Shown here: positions 1 to 7,988 of the stretch, piece after piece | How the letters are laid out: the number at the start of each line of letters is the position of its first letter | Numbering within the stretch: the stretch's first letter is position 1 | NCBI GenBank assembly: GCA_903873715.1 | Contig: CAIQPS010000075.1 | Location: forward strand, 1-43,193 | Length of the DNA stretch: 43,193 nt | Direction: 5' to 3' | Source of the DNA: an uncultured Actinomycetes bacterium | Lineage (GTDB): Bacteria; Actinomycetota; Thermoleophilia; RBG-16-64-13 | Translations under genes and position numbers: made by a program | Notes under the pieces: generated by a model | Databases searched by the model: none | What the model saw: the letters and a program-made list of their open reading frames with translations, nothing else | What the model was told of the DNA's origin: nothing

Positions 1-200
1 AGGCCTTGGAGAACGGCGAGAAGAAGGTCCTTGGGCCGTTCGACAGCATCGTCCTCGCCGGCGGCATGCGGCCGGTGAACGGTCTGATGACCGAACTGGA
101 AGGCTTGGTCGCCGACCTGCGCTCAGCCGGGGACGCGAACGGCATCAGGACGGTGCTCGACGCTCTCGAAGAGGGCTACGAAGCCGGGTTGATGGTGTAG
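1..200 (+). CDS. FAD/NAD-binding C-terminal end of an enoate reductase / NADH:flavin oxidoreductase (5'-truncated by window edge)
   Basis: Only the last 66 codons are present; the reading frame is open from base 3 and the start lies outside the window. The visible stretch has the closing signature of the pyridine-nucleotide-disulfide domain found at the C-terminus of 2,4-dienoyl-CoA reductase / enoate reductase (old yellow enzyme plus iron-sulfur) proteins: FDSIVLAGGMRPVN, then a GDAN motif that in the family contacts the FAD pyrophosphate, then an R..LDALEEGYEAG helix. Such enzymes reduce activated C=C bonds with NAD(P)H and are common in anaerobes. A plain NAD(P)/FAD oxidoreductase without the OYE barrel cannot be excluded because the N-terminal two thirds are missing. 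Confidence 0.7.
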   Translation, partial: ALENGEKKVLGPFDSIVLAGGMRPVNGLMTELEGLVADLRSAGDANGIRTVLDALEEGYEAGLMV

Positions 201-345
201 CGAGCAGATCTGCGCCGCGAAGCGCCGGCCGTCTCGTGCCTCACCGCCAGAAAGCCGGTCCCGGATCGGCCGGCTGCGCCCCAAAGCTGGCGTGCCCGCC
301 GAGGATGTAGCAACATAGTCCCATCAACGACGCCGAGGGGGGACC

Positions 346-792
346 ATGGCAGGCGGACGGTGGGACAAGTACGTCGTGACGGAGCCCAAGTTCATCACCG
401 AGATGGCGCATCACGATTTCCGGGATGTGTCGGGCTTCACCTTCCCCGACGAGGTCTACCTGGACAAGGACCTCCTGCCGGACGCGAACACCTGGCTGGA
501 CATCGTCTGGGTGTGGGACAAGACGGTCCCGCGGGAGTTGCCCGGGCTGCACAGCCACCCCTTCTCGGAGATCGTGCTGCTCATCGGCTCCGATCCCAAG
601 GACCTGCGCGATCTCGGTGGCGAGGTGGAGTGGGGGATGGGCGAGGGTGAAGACGCCCAGACCTTCACCCTGACTTCCACGACCGCCATCTACGTGCCGG
701 GTGGGCTGCCCCACGGCCCCCTGGTCTACAACCGGGTGGACCGGCCCATCCTCAACATCGCCATAGGCCTGCAGGCGGGGGACTACGAGTGA
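346..792 (+). CDS. cupin-domain protein, probable metal-binding beta-barrel
   Basis: A 148-residue single-domain protein. Cupin motif 1 is visible as GLHSHPFSE (His69, His71, Glu75 as likely metal ligands), and motif 2 as YVPGGLPHGPLVYN (His123 as the fourth ligand). The spacing fits a mononuclear metal cupin. The start is an ATG preceded by a GAGGGGGGA Shine-Dalgarno sequence. It ends in a 4-base overlap (GTGA) with the nitroreductase-fold gene downstream, so the two are translationally coupled. Together with the preceding flavin reductase this suggests a small redox or catabolic cluster, but neither substrate nor reaction can be read from the sequence. A purely sensory or isomerase cupin is equally possible. 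Confidence 0.85.
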   Translation: MAGGRWDKYVVTEPKFITEMAHHDFRDVSGFTFPDEVYLDKDLLPDANTWLDIVWVWDKTVPRELPGLHSHPFSEIVLLIGSDPKDLRDLGGEVEWGMGEGEDAQTFTLTSTTAIYVPGGLPHGPLVYNRVDRPILNIAIGLQAGDYE

Positions 793-1424
793 ACACGAGC
801 GCGGATGGGCGACCGGAGGACGGCGCCAACGAGACCCTCGGCTCCATAGCCCGCCGGCGGAGCGTGCGTCTCTACAGCGACCGGCCCGTCACCGACGACG
901 ACCTCATGACCCTCCTGGCGGCGGCCAACCAGGCCCCGTCGGCCCACAACCAGCAGTCCTGGCGGTTCATCGTGGTGCGCGAGGAGCAGAAGCGGGCCGA
1001 CTTGGCCGAACTGGTGAGCCAGAGCGCCGAGCGCTTCCCCCGCCCGTCGTCGACCCTGCTCCGCATGGCCGCGCGGAGCATCGTGGGCGCGTCGGTGGTG
1101 GTGGGCGTGGCGAACACCGGGGAGCTCATCCGCCACGGCGAGGACCTGTTCCAGGTGGACAAGAAAGCCGCCGCCGACTTCTTCCGGACCATGGAGATCC
1201 AGAGCTCGGCCGCTGCGGTCCAGAACCTGCTGCTGGCCGCCACGTCGCTCGACATCGGCTCGGTGTGGCTGGGGATCCTCTATCTCATCAAGCGCGAGGT
1301 CCGGGAGTTCCTGGGAGAGGCCGACGGCGAGTTCATGGCCGTCGTCGCGCTGGGATATCCGGCCAAGACCCCGCCCGGGCCACGCAAGCGGCCGCTCGAA
1401 TCGGTGGTGCGCTACCTGGAGTGA
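789..1424 (+). CDS. nitroreductase family FMN oxidoreductase
   Basis: A 211-residue protein of the nitroreductase fold, which works as an FMN-binding homodimer using NAD(P)H. Visible family marks are the N-terminal RRRSVRLYSDRPV phosphate-binding stretch (residues 22-34), the APSAHNQQSWRF segment (49-60) that contacts FMN, a central helix with AAAVQNLLLAA, DIGSVWLGIL, and the VVALGYPA strand near residue 190. The GTG start overlaps the cupin stop by four bases. Members reduce nitroaromatics, quinones or enones, dehalogenate iodotyrosine or make DMB; the sequence does not select among these. The 211-residue length is normal for the family. Confidence 0.88.
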   Translation: MNTSADGRPEDGANETLGSIARRRSVRLYSDRPVTDDDLMTLLAAANQAPSAHNQQSWRFIVVREEQKRADLAELVSQSAERFPRPSSTLLRMAARSIVGASVVVGVANTGELIRHGEDLFQVDKKAAADFFRTMEIQSSAAAVQNLLLAATSLDIGSVWLGILYLIKREVREFLGEADGEFMAVVALGYPAKTPPGPRKRPLESVVRYLE

Positions 1425-1447
1425 GCGGTGCCGCGCCGGCACCGCGC

Positions 1448-1453
1448 TATGAT
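1448..1453 (+). promoter_or_regulatory. candidate -10 element for the KOW-like gene
   Basis: TATGAT lies 33 bases upstream of the ATG at 1487, in the short gap after the nitroreductase gene. No convincing -35 hexamer is seen at 16-18 bases upstream. Confidence 0.35.
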
Positions 1454-1486
1454 GAGTGAGGCGTACCCACAGGCGGAGGCGGGCTC

Positions 1487-1906
1487 ATGATCCTTTCAGC
1501 GACACTCAAGTGCGACGGCGAAGACGGAGATGATGTCCTCTACGTCGATCCGCGCTTCGGAGGCCAGTCGTTCCTTTCTGGGCCCGTGCTCGTAAAGAAG
1601 TCGGCGCTGCCCGATCCGCCACCCGCCCTGCTGCGGGTGGAGGTGTGGTGGCATCAGCCCTCGGCTCAGCAGTCGGACATAGAGGCGGAGATCAACGAGG
1701 CGGCCGGTCAGGCGAGCTTTGCCTCCGGCGATCGGGTGCAGGTGGTGAAGAGCCGCACATCGGGTGTGCAGAACCCTCCAGAATGGCTGAAGCAGCACCT
1801 TGGCAAGACCGGGCACGTGCTGTGGCTCACGCCGGGCGGCGCTAACGTGGACCTCGACGGTGAGGTGGTCTGGTTCAGCTTCGAGGAGCTGGAGAAGACC
1901 GTCTAG
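1487..1906 (+). CDS. small protein with C-terminal KOW/SH3-like barrel, function unknown
   Basis: A 139-residue protein that I do not recognise. The ATG follows a GGAGG Shine-Dalgarno (GGAGGCGGGCTC-ATG). The N-terminal half (1-60) is a predicted beta-rich segment. The C-terminal half, from about residue 78, has the pattern GDRVQV ... LGKTGHVLW ... VDLDGEVVWFSFEELEKTV, which looks like an SH3-type barrel of the KOW/nitrile-hydratase-beta kind, where a loop is closed by a V.lDGe..WfS..eLe hairpin. No catalytic residues, cysteine pairs or membrane segment are visible. It ends about 100 bases before the convergent PPC-domain gene. Confidence 0.6.
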   Translation: MILSATLKCDGEDGDDVLYVDPRFGGQSFLSGPVLVKKSALPDPPPALLRVEVWWHQPSAQQSDIEAEINEAAGQASFASGDRVQVVKSRTSGVQNPPEWLKQHLGKTGHVLWLTPGGANVDLDGEVVWFSFEELEKTV

Positions 1907-1978
1907 GCGCCGCGGATGCGAGACCCGGGCGACGCGGGCCGGATCGCCTTCAAGACAGCATTGCGAGCCGATGGTGCG

Positions 1979-1999
1979 GCAGCGGCGCAGTTCCGCTGC
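1979..1999 (-). terminator. candidate hairpin after the PPC-domain gene
   Basis: GCAGCGG (1979-1985) and CCGCTGC (1993-1999) form a 7-bp stem with a 7-base loop just beyond the stop of the minus-strand PPC gene. There is no T tract, so it is a weak call; it could also serve the convergent plus-strand gene. Confidence 0.4.
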
Positions 2000-2008
2000 T
2001 GCGAGCCC

Positions 2009-2437
2009 TCAGTGCCAGACGGTCAGTCCGGTCTGAGCGTCCATCTTGCGTACCACCGGCTTGCTCGCCGACAGGGTGGTGAGCAGGATCTCCATGTTGA
2101 ACACCAGGGTGTTCGGCCCCAGATGCCCGCCCAGACAGAGCCCGTGCTCGTCCGCGAACGTGATGTGCGCGTGCACGATGGGCTCGCCGTTGAGCAACGA
2201 CACGTTGCCCACCATGCCGGCCACCTCGAGGCGCTGGTTCTTCTCGATGTCCACCCAGGACTGGGTGGGCTGGTCGTAGTAGCGGATGATCGCGCGCGAG
2301 ACGGCACCCAGCCCGGTGAACCACGCCAGGTTGATGCCCTGGTCGTGGACGAAGTCGTTCAACTCCTTGAGCAGGTCGCTCCCGAACGGAGGCTTGAGGA
2401 TATGGACCGGCCCGACTGTCGCTTGAACGTCATACAC
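2009..2437 (-). CDS. PPC domain (DUF296) DNA-binding-like protein
   Basis: A 142-residue stand-alone PPC (plants and prokaryotes conserved) domain. The core motif VHAHITFADEHGLCLGGHL carries three histidines (His89, His91, His105), the metal-binding triad typical of bacterial PPC proteins; plant AHL proteins share the fold. Bacterial members form trimers and their physiological role is not settled. The GTG start is supported by GAGGTGATC seven bases upstream, which pairs well with the 16S 3' end. It follows the zinc-ribbon protein gene on the same strand after a 74-base gap, so the two may be co-transcribed. Confidence 0.88.
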   Translation of the reverse strand: MYDVQATVGPVHILKPPFGSDLLKELNDFVHDQGINLAWFTGLGAVSRAIIRYYDQPTQSWVDIEKNQRLEVAGMVGNVSLLNGEPIVHAHITFADEHGLCLGGHLGPNTLVFNMEILLTTLSASKPVVRKMDAQTGLTVWH

Positions 2438-2511
2438 GGCTGATCACCTCGTTTCGGTTCGAGCGCCTGCGGCCTGACCGCGGCGGCGCGGCATCATCCT
2501 ACAGAAGTCCG

Positions 2512-4002
2512 TCAGTCATCCCACTTGAACTCGGGGGCGGTGCGCTGGTCCCAGATCTCCTCGGTGGCGTCCTCGAGAGCCCGTTCTTCTTCGATGGACA
2601 TCTCGGTGATGAGCGTCGACGGGTCGCTGAGCAGCTTGACCTCCAGCTCGGAGGCGTCAAGGCGGCCCTCGTCGTCCACGGAGGCGTTCTTGTCCTTGAA
2701 GACCGGTGCGAGTTCGTCCAGGTCCATGCCCTCGCGGTGGAGGATCACGCGCGCGTCCACAGGGATGTCCCGGCGCAGGTCGACCAGGTACTGGTACCAG
2801 ATGATGTCCCAGGCGATGGTGACGAGCGCCCGCGGCTCGGTGCCGATGAGTTTGGTCAGGTTGGCCTTCGGTTTGCCCAGGCTCTTGCGGACGTCGCGGA
2901 TGCGGGTGGTGAAGTTGCTCTCGTTGAAGTACCGCTGAGCGATCTGGACCTCGGGGAGCTGGAAGCCGGGCCGGCTGTGATGTTCGGCGGTGGGCGGTCC
3001 CGCGGGCGGCGCGACCGGTGGCGGCACCAGTTTGGGAGCCACCGGCGGCATGGTCTCCTCGAGGTCCTCGGGGCTGAACGGCTGGGTGGCCGTGTCGCTG
3101 ACCGCGGGCGGCGCCAGGGGGACGGCGGGCGGGGCGGCAGCAGCCGGGGCCGCAGCTGCCCGAGGAGCCTGGGTGATGCGCGGCGCCTGGAACTCATCCG
3201 TATCGATGGTGAAGGACGTCTCGGCGGTGGTCTCCACAGTCGCCTCGAAGTCCCACAGCGCAGGAGCCGTTTGCTCGGCGTCGGGCTTGACCGGCGGCAG
3301 GAGCGGCGACGCGGCCTGGGGGGCCGGGGCGGGCTCTGGGGCCGCTGCGGGCGCAACGGGTTCCGGTGCCACGACGGCCGGGACGACAGGCTCGAACGGA
3401 GCGGCCACAGGTGCCGGAGCGGCGGCGGCAGCAGCCGCGGCGGCGGTGCTGGCTTCGAGCAGCGCCTCCGTGTCGCGCAGGCGGGTGCGGGTGGCTTCCA
3501 GTTCCTTCTCGAGGGCCTCCAAACGGCTCTCCATGGTGGCGTCTTTGTCGGTCTTCTCGGTGATGACGCCGGTGGCGAAGGTCTGGAGAGAGGTCGCGAG
3601 ACGCTGGAGGGCGCCCTGCATGTCGGCCTGGAGGCTCATCAGGTCGACCACCGGGGTCATGAGTTCCCGGGTCTTCTCGAGGATGTCGGCCTCGGGGGAG
3701 ACCGGACGGGCGGCCGGCGCCGGGGCGGCGGCCGCGGCAGCGGGGGCTGCGTCCGAGCGGGTCTCGTCTATCGAGGAATCGTCCAGGCGCATGCCGGGAT
3801 CGCCGTCACGCGGGGGGACGTCCGGGAACTGGAACTCCGCCGTCTCGGACTGGAGCGCGGCGCCCGCGGCGCACTCGGAGCACAGGCGGGCGATGCTGCC
3901 GTCGGCGAACTCCTGGATGACTACCTCGTCGGTGAGTTCCGCGCCGCAGATCTCGCAGTGCTTATCGGGCAGAAAGATATCTTCGTCGGGAGAAAATGCC
4001 AT
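2512..4002 (-). CDS. zinc-ribbon, Ala/Pro-rich linker and coiled-coil protein with a conserved-looking C-terminal domain; unknown function
   Basis: A 496-residue protein. I place the start at the ATG at 4002 because GGAGG lies seven bases upstream and a CxxC motif follows at once; a longer open frame upstream has non-protein-like composition. Domains: zinc ribbon (Cys16, Cys19, Cys41, Cys44); acidic and Ala-rich linker; coiled coil around residues 120-190 with heptad-like SRLEALEKELEATRTRLRDT; a long Ala/Pro-rich disordered region; then a compact C-terminal domain (about 380-496) with RYFNESNFTTRIRDVRKSLG, IAWDIIWYQYLVDLRRDI and a very acidic tail ending FKWDD. No catalytic signature is visible. 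The arrangement suggests a scaffold or nucleic-acid/protein adaptor, but that is inference only. It diverges from the MBOAT gene. Confidence 0.75.
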   Translation of the reverse strand: MAFSPDEDIFLPDKHCEICGAELTDEVVIQEFADGSIARLCSECAAGAALQSETAEFQFPDVPPRDGDPGMRLDDSSIDETRSDAAPAAAAAAPAPAARPVSPEADILEKTRELMTPVVDLMSLQADMQGALQRLATSLQTFATGVITEKTDKDATMESRLEALEKELEATRTRLRDTEALLEASTAAAAAAAAAPAPVAAPFEPVVPAVVAPEPVAPAAAPEPAPAPQAASPLLPPVKPDAEQTAPALWDFEATVETTAETSFTIDTDEFQAPRITQAPRAAAAPAAAAPPAVPLAPPAVSDTATQPFSPEDLEETMPPVAPKLVPPPVAPPAGPPTAEHHSRPGFQLPEVQIAQRYFNESNFTTRIRDVRKSLGKPKANLTKLIGTEPRALVTIAWDIIWYQYLVDLRRDIPVDARVILHREGMDLDELAPVFKDKNASVDDEGRLDASELEVKLLSDPSTLITEMSIEEERALEDATEEIWDQRTAPEFKWDD

Positions 4003-4064
4003 GTCGACGCCTCCGTCTCGACGGCGCCCTTCCGCCGCGAGCATGGGGATGTGGGTCATCGGGT

Positions 4065-4070
4065 AGTATA
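4065..4070 (-). promoter_or_regulatory. candidate -10 for the zinc-ribbon gene
   Basis: On the minus strand this reads TATACT, about 62 bases upstream of the ATG at 4002. A possible -35, TTGCCG, lies at 4090-4095 with a long 19-base spacer. Confidence 0.4.
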
Positions 4071-4141
4071 GCAACGGCTTGGCGCTACACGGCAATTGGT
4101 GAGGTCCAAGCACAGCGGGCTCAAGGCCCGCGTGCCGAGGG

Positions 4142-5569
4142 GTGCGGGTGCTCTTTCCGACAGTTACGTTCGTCGTGTTCTTCATAGTCGTGTTCGCCGG
4201 CAGTTGGGCACTCGCCCGGCGCCCTCGCGCTTGGCGTTTGTTCATGCTCGTTGCGAACTACGTCTTCTACGCCGCCTGGGGATGGCGGTTCGCGCTGTTG
4301 CTTGCAGGCTTCTCGGTGGTCACCGACGTCTTCGTCCGCCTGCTCGCCTCCACCCCCGAGCGTCGCCGCTGGCTGCTCGGCCTGGCTCTCGCCATCCAGT
4401 TGCTCCCGCTGGCCTTCTACAAGTACTTCGGCTTCCTGGCCGTGAACGTGGGGGCGCTGTTCGGCGGAGGGACCGGATCCGCGCCCTCGTTCCTGCAACT
4501 CGCCATACCGGTGGGCATATCGTTCACCACCTTCCGGGGCATCTCCCTGGTGGTGGACGCATGGAAAGGGCGGTCTGGGCCGGCGTCCCTGCTGGACACC
4601 GGGGTCTACCTCTCGTTCTTCCCCTACCTGGCCGCTGGGCCGATCACCCGGGGGAGCGAGGTGCTCCCGCAGTTCCGCGCCATCCGCCAACAGCGCCGTA
4701 AGATCGACGCCACCCGGGCTTTGTTCCTCATCAGCATGGGGCTGGCCAAGAAGGTGGTCATCGGCGACTTCCTCGCCCGGACGATCGTGGACGGGGTGTT
4801 CTCAACGCCTTCGCAGTACTCGGCGCTGGACGTCATCGTGGTCATACACGCCTACGCGGTGCAGATCTACTGCGACTTCAGCGGCTACACCGACATGGCC
4901 ATAGGCATAGCGCTCCTGCTCGGCATCTCGCTGCCGGTCAACTTCGACCGTCCCTACACAGCCGCCTCGGTCCGGGAGTTCTGGCGACGCTGGCACATGA
5001 CCCTCTCCCGCTGGCTGCGCGACTACCTCTACATCCCGCTCGGCGGCAGCCGGCGCTCGCAGCCGCGCATCTACTTCAACATCATCGTCACCATGGTGCT
5101 CGCCGGGCTGTGGCACGGGGCGGGGTGGACCTTCCTTGTCTGGGGCGCCATGCACGGGGTGGTACAGGCTGTAGAGCACGGGCTGGCGGCGTGGCGCAAA
5201 CTGCGGGGCGCACCCGAGCCTGCTCCAGGGCGCTACGGGCTTCTCTGGCGCAGGGCGCTGACGTTCGAGTTCGTCTGTCTGGCGTGGGTGTTCTTCCGGG
5301 CCGATTCCCTCTCGCGAGCCGGTTCCGTCATAGCCAGGACGTTCACCGGCTGGACCGTGACGCCGTCAGTCGGGTGGGTGGCGCTTCTGGCCATAGCGGC
5401 CGGTCTGGGGTTCCAGTATGTGCCGCAGACATTCGCCGATCGGCTCCAGTCCGGCCTCTCCCGCAGGGCTCTGGTGCTTCAGGGAGTGGCCTCCGGACTG
5501 GTGCTGTTCGCGATAGCCGGTCTTCTGGGGAGCGAGGGTGTCACGCACTTCATCTACATGGGGTTCTGA
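4142..5569 (+). CDS. MBOAT family membrane O-acyltransferase (AlgI-like)
   Basis: A 475-residue polytopic membrane protein of the MBOAT family, which moves acyl (usually acetyl) groups across or onto extracytoplasmic polysaccharide or similar acceptors. Visible marks: about ten hydrophobic segments, SFFPYLAAGPITRG, YCDFSGYTDMAIG, NFDRPYTAASVREFWRRWHMTLS, and LAGLWHGAGWTFLVWGAMHG with His325 matching the essential histidine of AlgI and a second His338. The start is a GTG; a small stem-loop (GCGGGC 4115-4120 with GCCCGC 4126-4131) sits just upstream of it. The next gene, an SGNH hydrolase, begins seven bases after the stop, giving the common MBOAT plus SGNH pair seen in alginate and other acetylation systems. 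The acceptor is unknown because no polymer-synthesis genes are in view. Confidence 0.92.
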   Translation: MRVLFPTVTFVVFFIVVFAGSWALARRPRAWRLFMLVANYVFYAAWGWRFALLLAGFSVVTDVFVRLLASTPERRRWLLGLALAIQLLPLAFYKYFGFLAVNVGALFGGGTGSAPSFLQLAIPVGISFTTFRGISLVVDAWKGRSGPASLLDTGVYLSFFPYLAAGPITRGSEVLPQFRAIRQQRRKIDATRALFLISMGLAKKVVIGDFLARTIVDGVFSTPSQYSALDVIVVIHAYAVQIYCDFSGYTDMAIGIALLLGISLPVNFDRPYTAASVREFWRRWHMTLSRWLRDYLYIPLGGSRRSQPRIYFNIIVTMVLAGLWHGAGWTFLVWGAMHGVVQAVEHGLAAWRKLRGAPEPAPGRYGLLWRRALTFEFVCLAWVFFRADSLSRAGSVIARTFTGWTVTPSVGWVALLAIAAGLGFQYVPQTFADRLQSGLSRRALVLQGVASGLVLFAIAGLLGSEGVTHFIYMGF

Positions 5570-5576
5570 GGAGCCG

Positions 5577-6620
5577 ATGAACGACACGCAGCCTCGCGAG
5601 CGCCGCCGCATGAATGTCATGCACGTGGCGGCCATCCTCGCCGTCGCCATCGTCGTCGGCTTCGTGCTCGGGGGCGTGCCGCTGAAGGACAGCGCCGAGA
5701 ACGTAGAGTCGCGAGCGCTGCGGGCCGTGGCCCTGGGGATGGCCAAGCCCCTGGCGGCGGTCAGCGAAGGGCTGCTCTTGGAGACCGCACGGCGGTCGGT
5801 CATCGCCGCCTTCCGCGGTGGAGGCGAAACGGATGGCAGCCAGGACGTCGCCTCGGAGCAGACCGGTCCCACCGTCCCCACGACACTCGCCGGCTCTTCC
5901 ACCACGGGCGGCGCGAGCACGAGCCTGCCGGCCTCTGCCTCCACCTCGACGACCGCCAGGCCGGCGGTCCCGCCGGACAAGGTGTACAGCAAGGCCCGCC
6001 CGCTCCGAATCCTCGCGGCAGGCGACTCGCTCATGATCCAGGTGGGGCACGGTATCGCCCGCTTGGCCGGGCAACTGCCTATTGCGGTCACCCAGATGCC
6101 CAAGGTGAGTTCCGGGCTCACCCGGACCGACTTCTACAACTGGCCGGTGGAGCTCAAGAAGGCCGTAGCCGCCCATCGCCCGGACGTGACCGTGCTCATG
6201 TATGGCGACAACGACAAGCAGAACGTCTACATCGGCAACCGGCTCCTGGAGAAGTTCACGCCCGACTGGTGGGTCATGTACCGCGAACGGGTACAGGCCA
6301 TCATCGCCATCCCGGAGGCGGCTCACGGTAAGGTCATCTGGGTGGGGATGCCCATCATGCGGGGCGGCAACTACTCCGCGACCGCGCGCGCGTTCAACGA
6401 CGTGTACTCGAAGGAGTGCAAGGAGCGCGGAATCCCCTTCGTCGACAGCTACCGGCTGTTCTCCGACAAGCAGGGCGGCTACGCGCCGTATCTCCCGAAC
6501 GCGGACGGCAAGATGATCCTTATGAGGGGCAGCGACGGCATCCACCTGACCGAGGCCGGGGGAGACCTGGTGGCTGCTCAGGTCCGGCGGATACTCGAGA
6601 GCATGTACGACTTCGAGTAG
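5577..6620 (+). CDS. membrane-anchored SGNH/GDSL hydrolase (DUF459-like), partner of the MBOAT
   Basis: A 347-residue protein starting at an ATG with TGAGGAG directly upstream, seven bases after the MBOAT stop. An N-terminal membrane anchor (MHVAAILAVAIVVGFVLGG, residues 14-32) is followed by a Thr/Ser/Ala-rich low-complexity linker (about 90-130), then the catalytic domain. SGNH marks: AAGDSLM with nucleophile Ser151, GDND (Gly210-Asn212) and SDGIHL with Asp320 and His323. The domain therefore lies outside the membrane. In AlgJ/AlgX-type systems such a partner completes acetyl transfer from the MBOAT to the polymer, which is the likely role here; a free esterase is the alternative. Confidence 0.88.
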   Translation: MNDTQPRERRRMNVMHVAAILAVAIVVGFVLGGVPLKDSAENVESRALRAVALGMAKPLAAVSEGLLLETARRSVIAAFRGGGETDGSQDVASEQTGPTVPTTLAGSSTTGGASTSLPASASTSTTARPAVPPDKVYSKARPLRILAAGDSLMIQVGHGIARLAGQLPIAVTQMPKVSSGLTRTDFYNWPVELKKAVAAHRPDVTVLMYGDNDKQNVYIGNRLLEKFTPDWWVMYRERVQAIIAIPEAAHGKVIWVGMPIMRGGNYSATARAFNDVYSKECKERGIPFVDSYRLFSDKQGGYAPYLPNADGKMILMRGSDGIHLTEAGGDLVAAQVRRILESMYDFE

Positions 6621-6682
6621 CTTTCTCTCCGCCGGCGGAGCGGTGGGCCTCGCCACCCGGGGGCCGGCCGCAGACTGCTCCA

Positions 6683-6720
6683 TGCTAGACTTTTGCCCGG
6701 TCACCGGCTGTTCCCGGTGA
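6683..6720 (+). promoter_or_regulatory. extended -10 and leader stem-loop before the aminotransferase gene
   Basis: TGCTAGACT (6683-6691) is an extended -10 element. It is followed in the presumed leader by a 7-bp stem, TCACCGG (6701-6707) with CCGGTGA (6714-6720). No clear -35 is seen. The stem could be an operator or only a leader hairpin. Confidence 0.4.
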
Positions 6721-6766
6721 TGGGCCGGCGGCCTGCCGGCAGTCCTGCACACTACGGAGGCCCCCG

Positions 6767-7954
6767 ATGTCGATTGCCAAGAAGATCGCGGAATCGTCCT
6801 GCCGCTCGTCCTGGATCAGGGAGATGTTCGAGGAGGGCGCCAAGCTTTCCCAGATCCACGGCTGCGACAACGTCTTCGACTTCAGTATCGGCAACCCCAA
6901 CCTCGAGCCCCCGGAAGAGTTCCAGAGGATCCTCGAGGAGCTCGTCGCCGACCGGACTCCCGGACGGCACGGCTACATGTCCAACGCTGGCTATCCGGAG
7001 ACACGCGTGGCGGTGGCCGCCTACCTCTCCGAGGATCAGGGCGTCGACCTCACCGGGTCGCACGTGGTCATGACCGTAGGCGCGGGTGGGGCCCTCAACG
7101 TCATCCTCAAAGCCGTCCTCGATCCGGGGGACGAGGTCATCGTGCCGGTGCCGTACTTCGTGGAGTACGCGTCCTACATCGACAACCACGGCGGGTCGCT
7201 GCGTCCGGTCGGCTGCACCGCCGATTTCGACCTGGATCTCGAGGCAATCGAAGCCGCCATAGGCCCGCAGACCAAGGCCGTGCTCATCAATTCGCCGCAC
7301 AACCCCACGGGCCGCGTCTACACGGCCGAGATGCTCGGCGCCCTCGGCGACCTGCTCCGCCGCAAGTCGGAGGAGCAGGGTTGCATCATCTACCTGATCT
7401 CCGACGAGCCGTACCGGCGCATCGTCTACGACGGGCTCAAAGTGCCCGCGGTCATGGCCGCCTACGAGAACAGCCTCATCGCGTCGAGCTACTCCAAGGA
7501 ACTGTCGCTGTCCGGCGAACGCATCGGCTACGCCGCCGCCAACCCGGCCATCCCGCACATCAACGCCATGATGGATGCGCTCATCATGACGAACCGCATC
7601 CTGGGCTTCGTGAACGCCCCCGCGCTCATGCAGCGGGCCATCGCCCGGCTGCAGGGCGTCTCGGTGGACATCTCCCCGTACCAGCGCAACCGCGACGTGC
7701 TCTACCAGGCGCTGACCGAGGCGGGGTTCGAGGTCTACAAGCCGCAGGGCGCCTTCTACATGTTCCCCAAGGCTCCCATCGCCGACGACGTGGCCTTCTG
7801 CCGCGAGGCTCAGCAACACCTCGTCCTCGTGGTGCCGGGCAGCGGGTTCGGTGCGCCGGGCTACTTCCGCATGGCCTACTGTGTGGCGCCCCAGGTGGTG
7901 GACGGAGCCATCCCGGCGCTCAAGCAGATGGGGGCGAAGTACTTCAAGAAGTAG
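6767..7954 (+). CDS. PLP-dependent aminotransferase, class I/II fold
   Basis: A 395-residue fold-type I aminotransferase. Seen motifs: GNPNLEPPEEF near the N-terminus, GYMSNAGYPETR, VGAGGALN for the PLP phosphate, NSPHNPTGRVY containing the conserved NPTG, SDEPYRR with the Asp that contacts the pyridine nitrogen, and SSYSKELSLSGERIG with the PLP lysine at 244. The C-terminal GYFRMAYC carries the carboxylate-binding Arg. An ACGGAGG ribosome site precedes the ATG. The family covers aspartate, alanine and aromatic aminotransferases; PHGAFYMFPK-like sequence (QGAFYMFPKAP) is typical of the aspartate/alanine subgroup but does not settle the substrate. It is transcribed alone, convergent with the PPOx gene. 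Confidence 0.92.
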   Translation: MSIAKKIAESSCRSSWIREMFEEGAKLSQIHGCDNVFDFSIGNPNLEPPEEFQRILEELVADRTPGRHGYMSNAGYPETRVAVAAYLSEDQGVDLTGSHVVMTVGAGGALNVILKAVLDPGDEVIVPVPYFVEYASYIDNHGGSLRPVGCTADFDLDLEAIEAAIGPQTKAVLINSPHNPTGRVYTAEMLGALGDLLRRKSEEQGCIIYLISDEPYRRIVYDGLKVPAVMAAYENSLIASSYSKELSLSGERIGYAAANPAIPHINAMMDALIMTNRILGFVNAPALMQRAIARLQGVSVDISPYQRNRDVLYQALTEAGFEVYKPQGAFYMFPKAPIADDVAFCREAQQHLVLVVPGSGFGAPGYFRMAYCVAPQVVDGAIPALKQMGAKYFKK

Positions 7955-7964
7955 GGATGGGGCC

Positions 7965-7984
7965 GGGCGGCTCGCTCGGCCGCC
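7965..7984. terminator. GC stem between convergent aminotransferase and PPOx genes
   Basis: GGCGGC (7966-7971) pairs with GCCGCC (7979-7984) around a 7-base loop within the 34-base gap between two converging genes. There is no T tract on either side; position is the main argument. Confidence 0.45.
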
Positions 7985-7988
7985 GCTG

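Noticed and set aside
4003-4245. N-terminal extension of the zinc-ribbon protein to 4245
   Set aside because: The added residues are basic and non-protein-like, would overlap the MBOAT start, and a strong GGAGG precedes the ATG at 4002.
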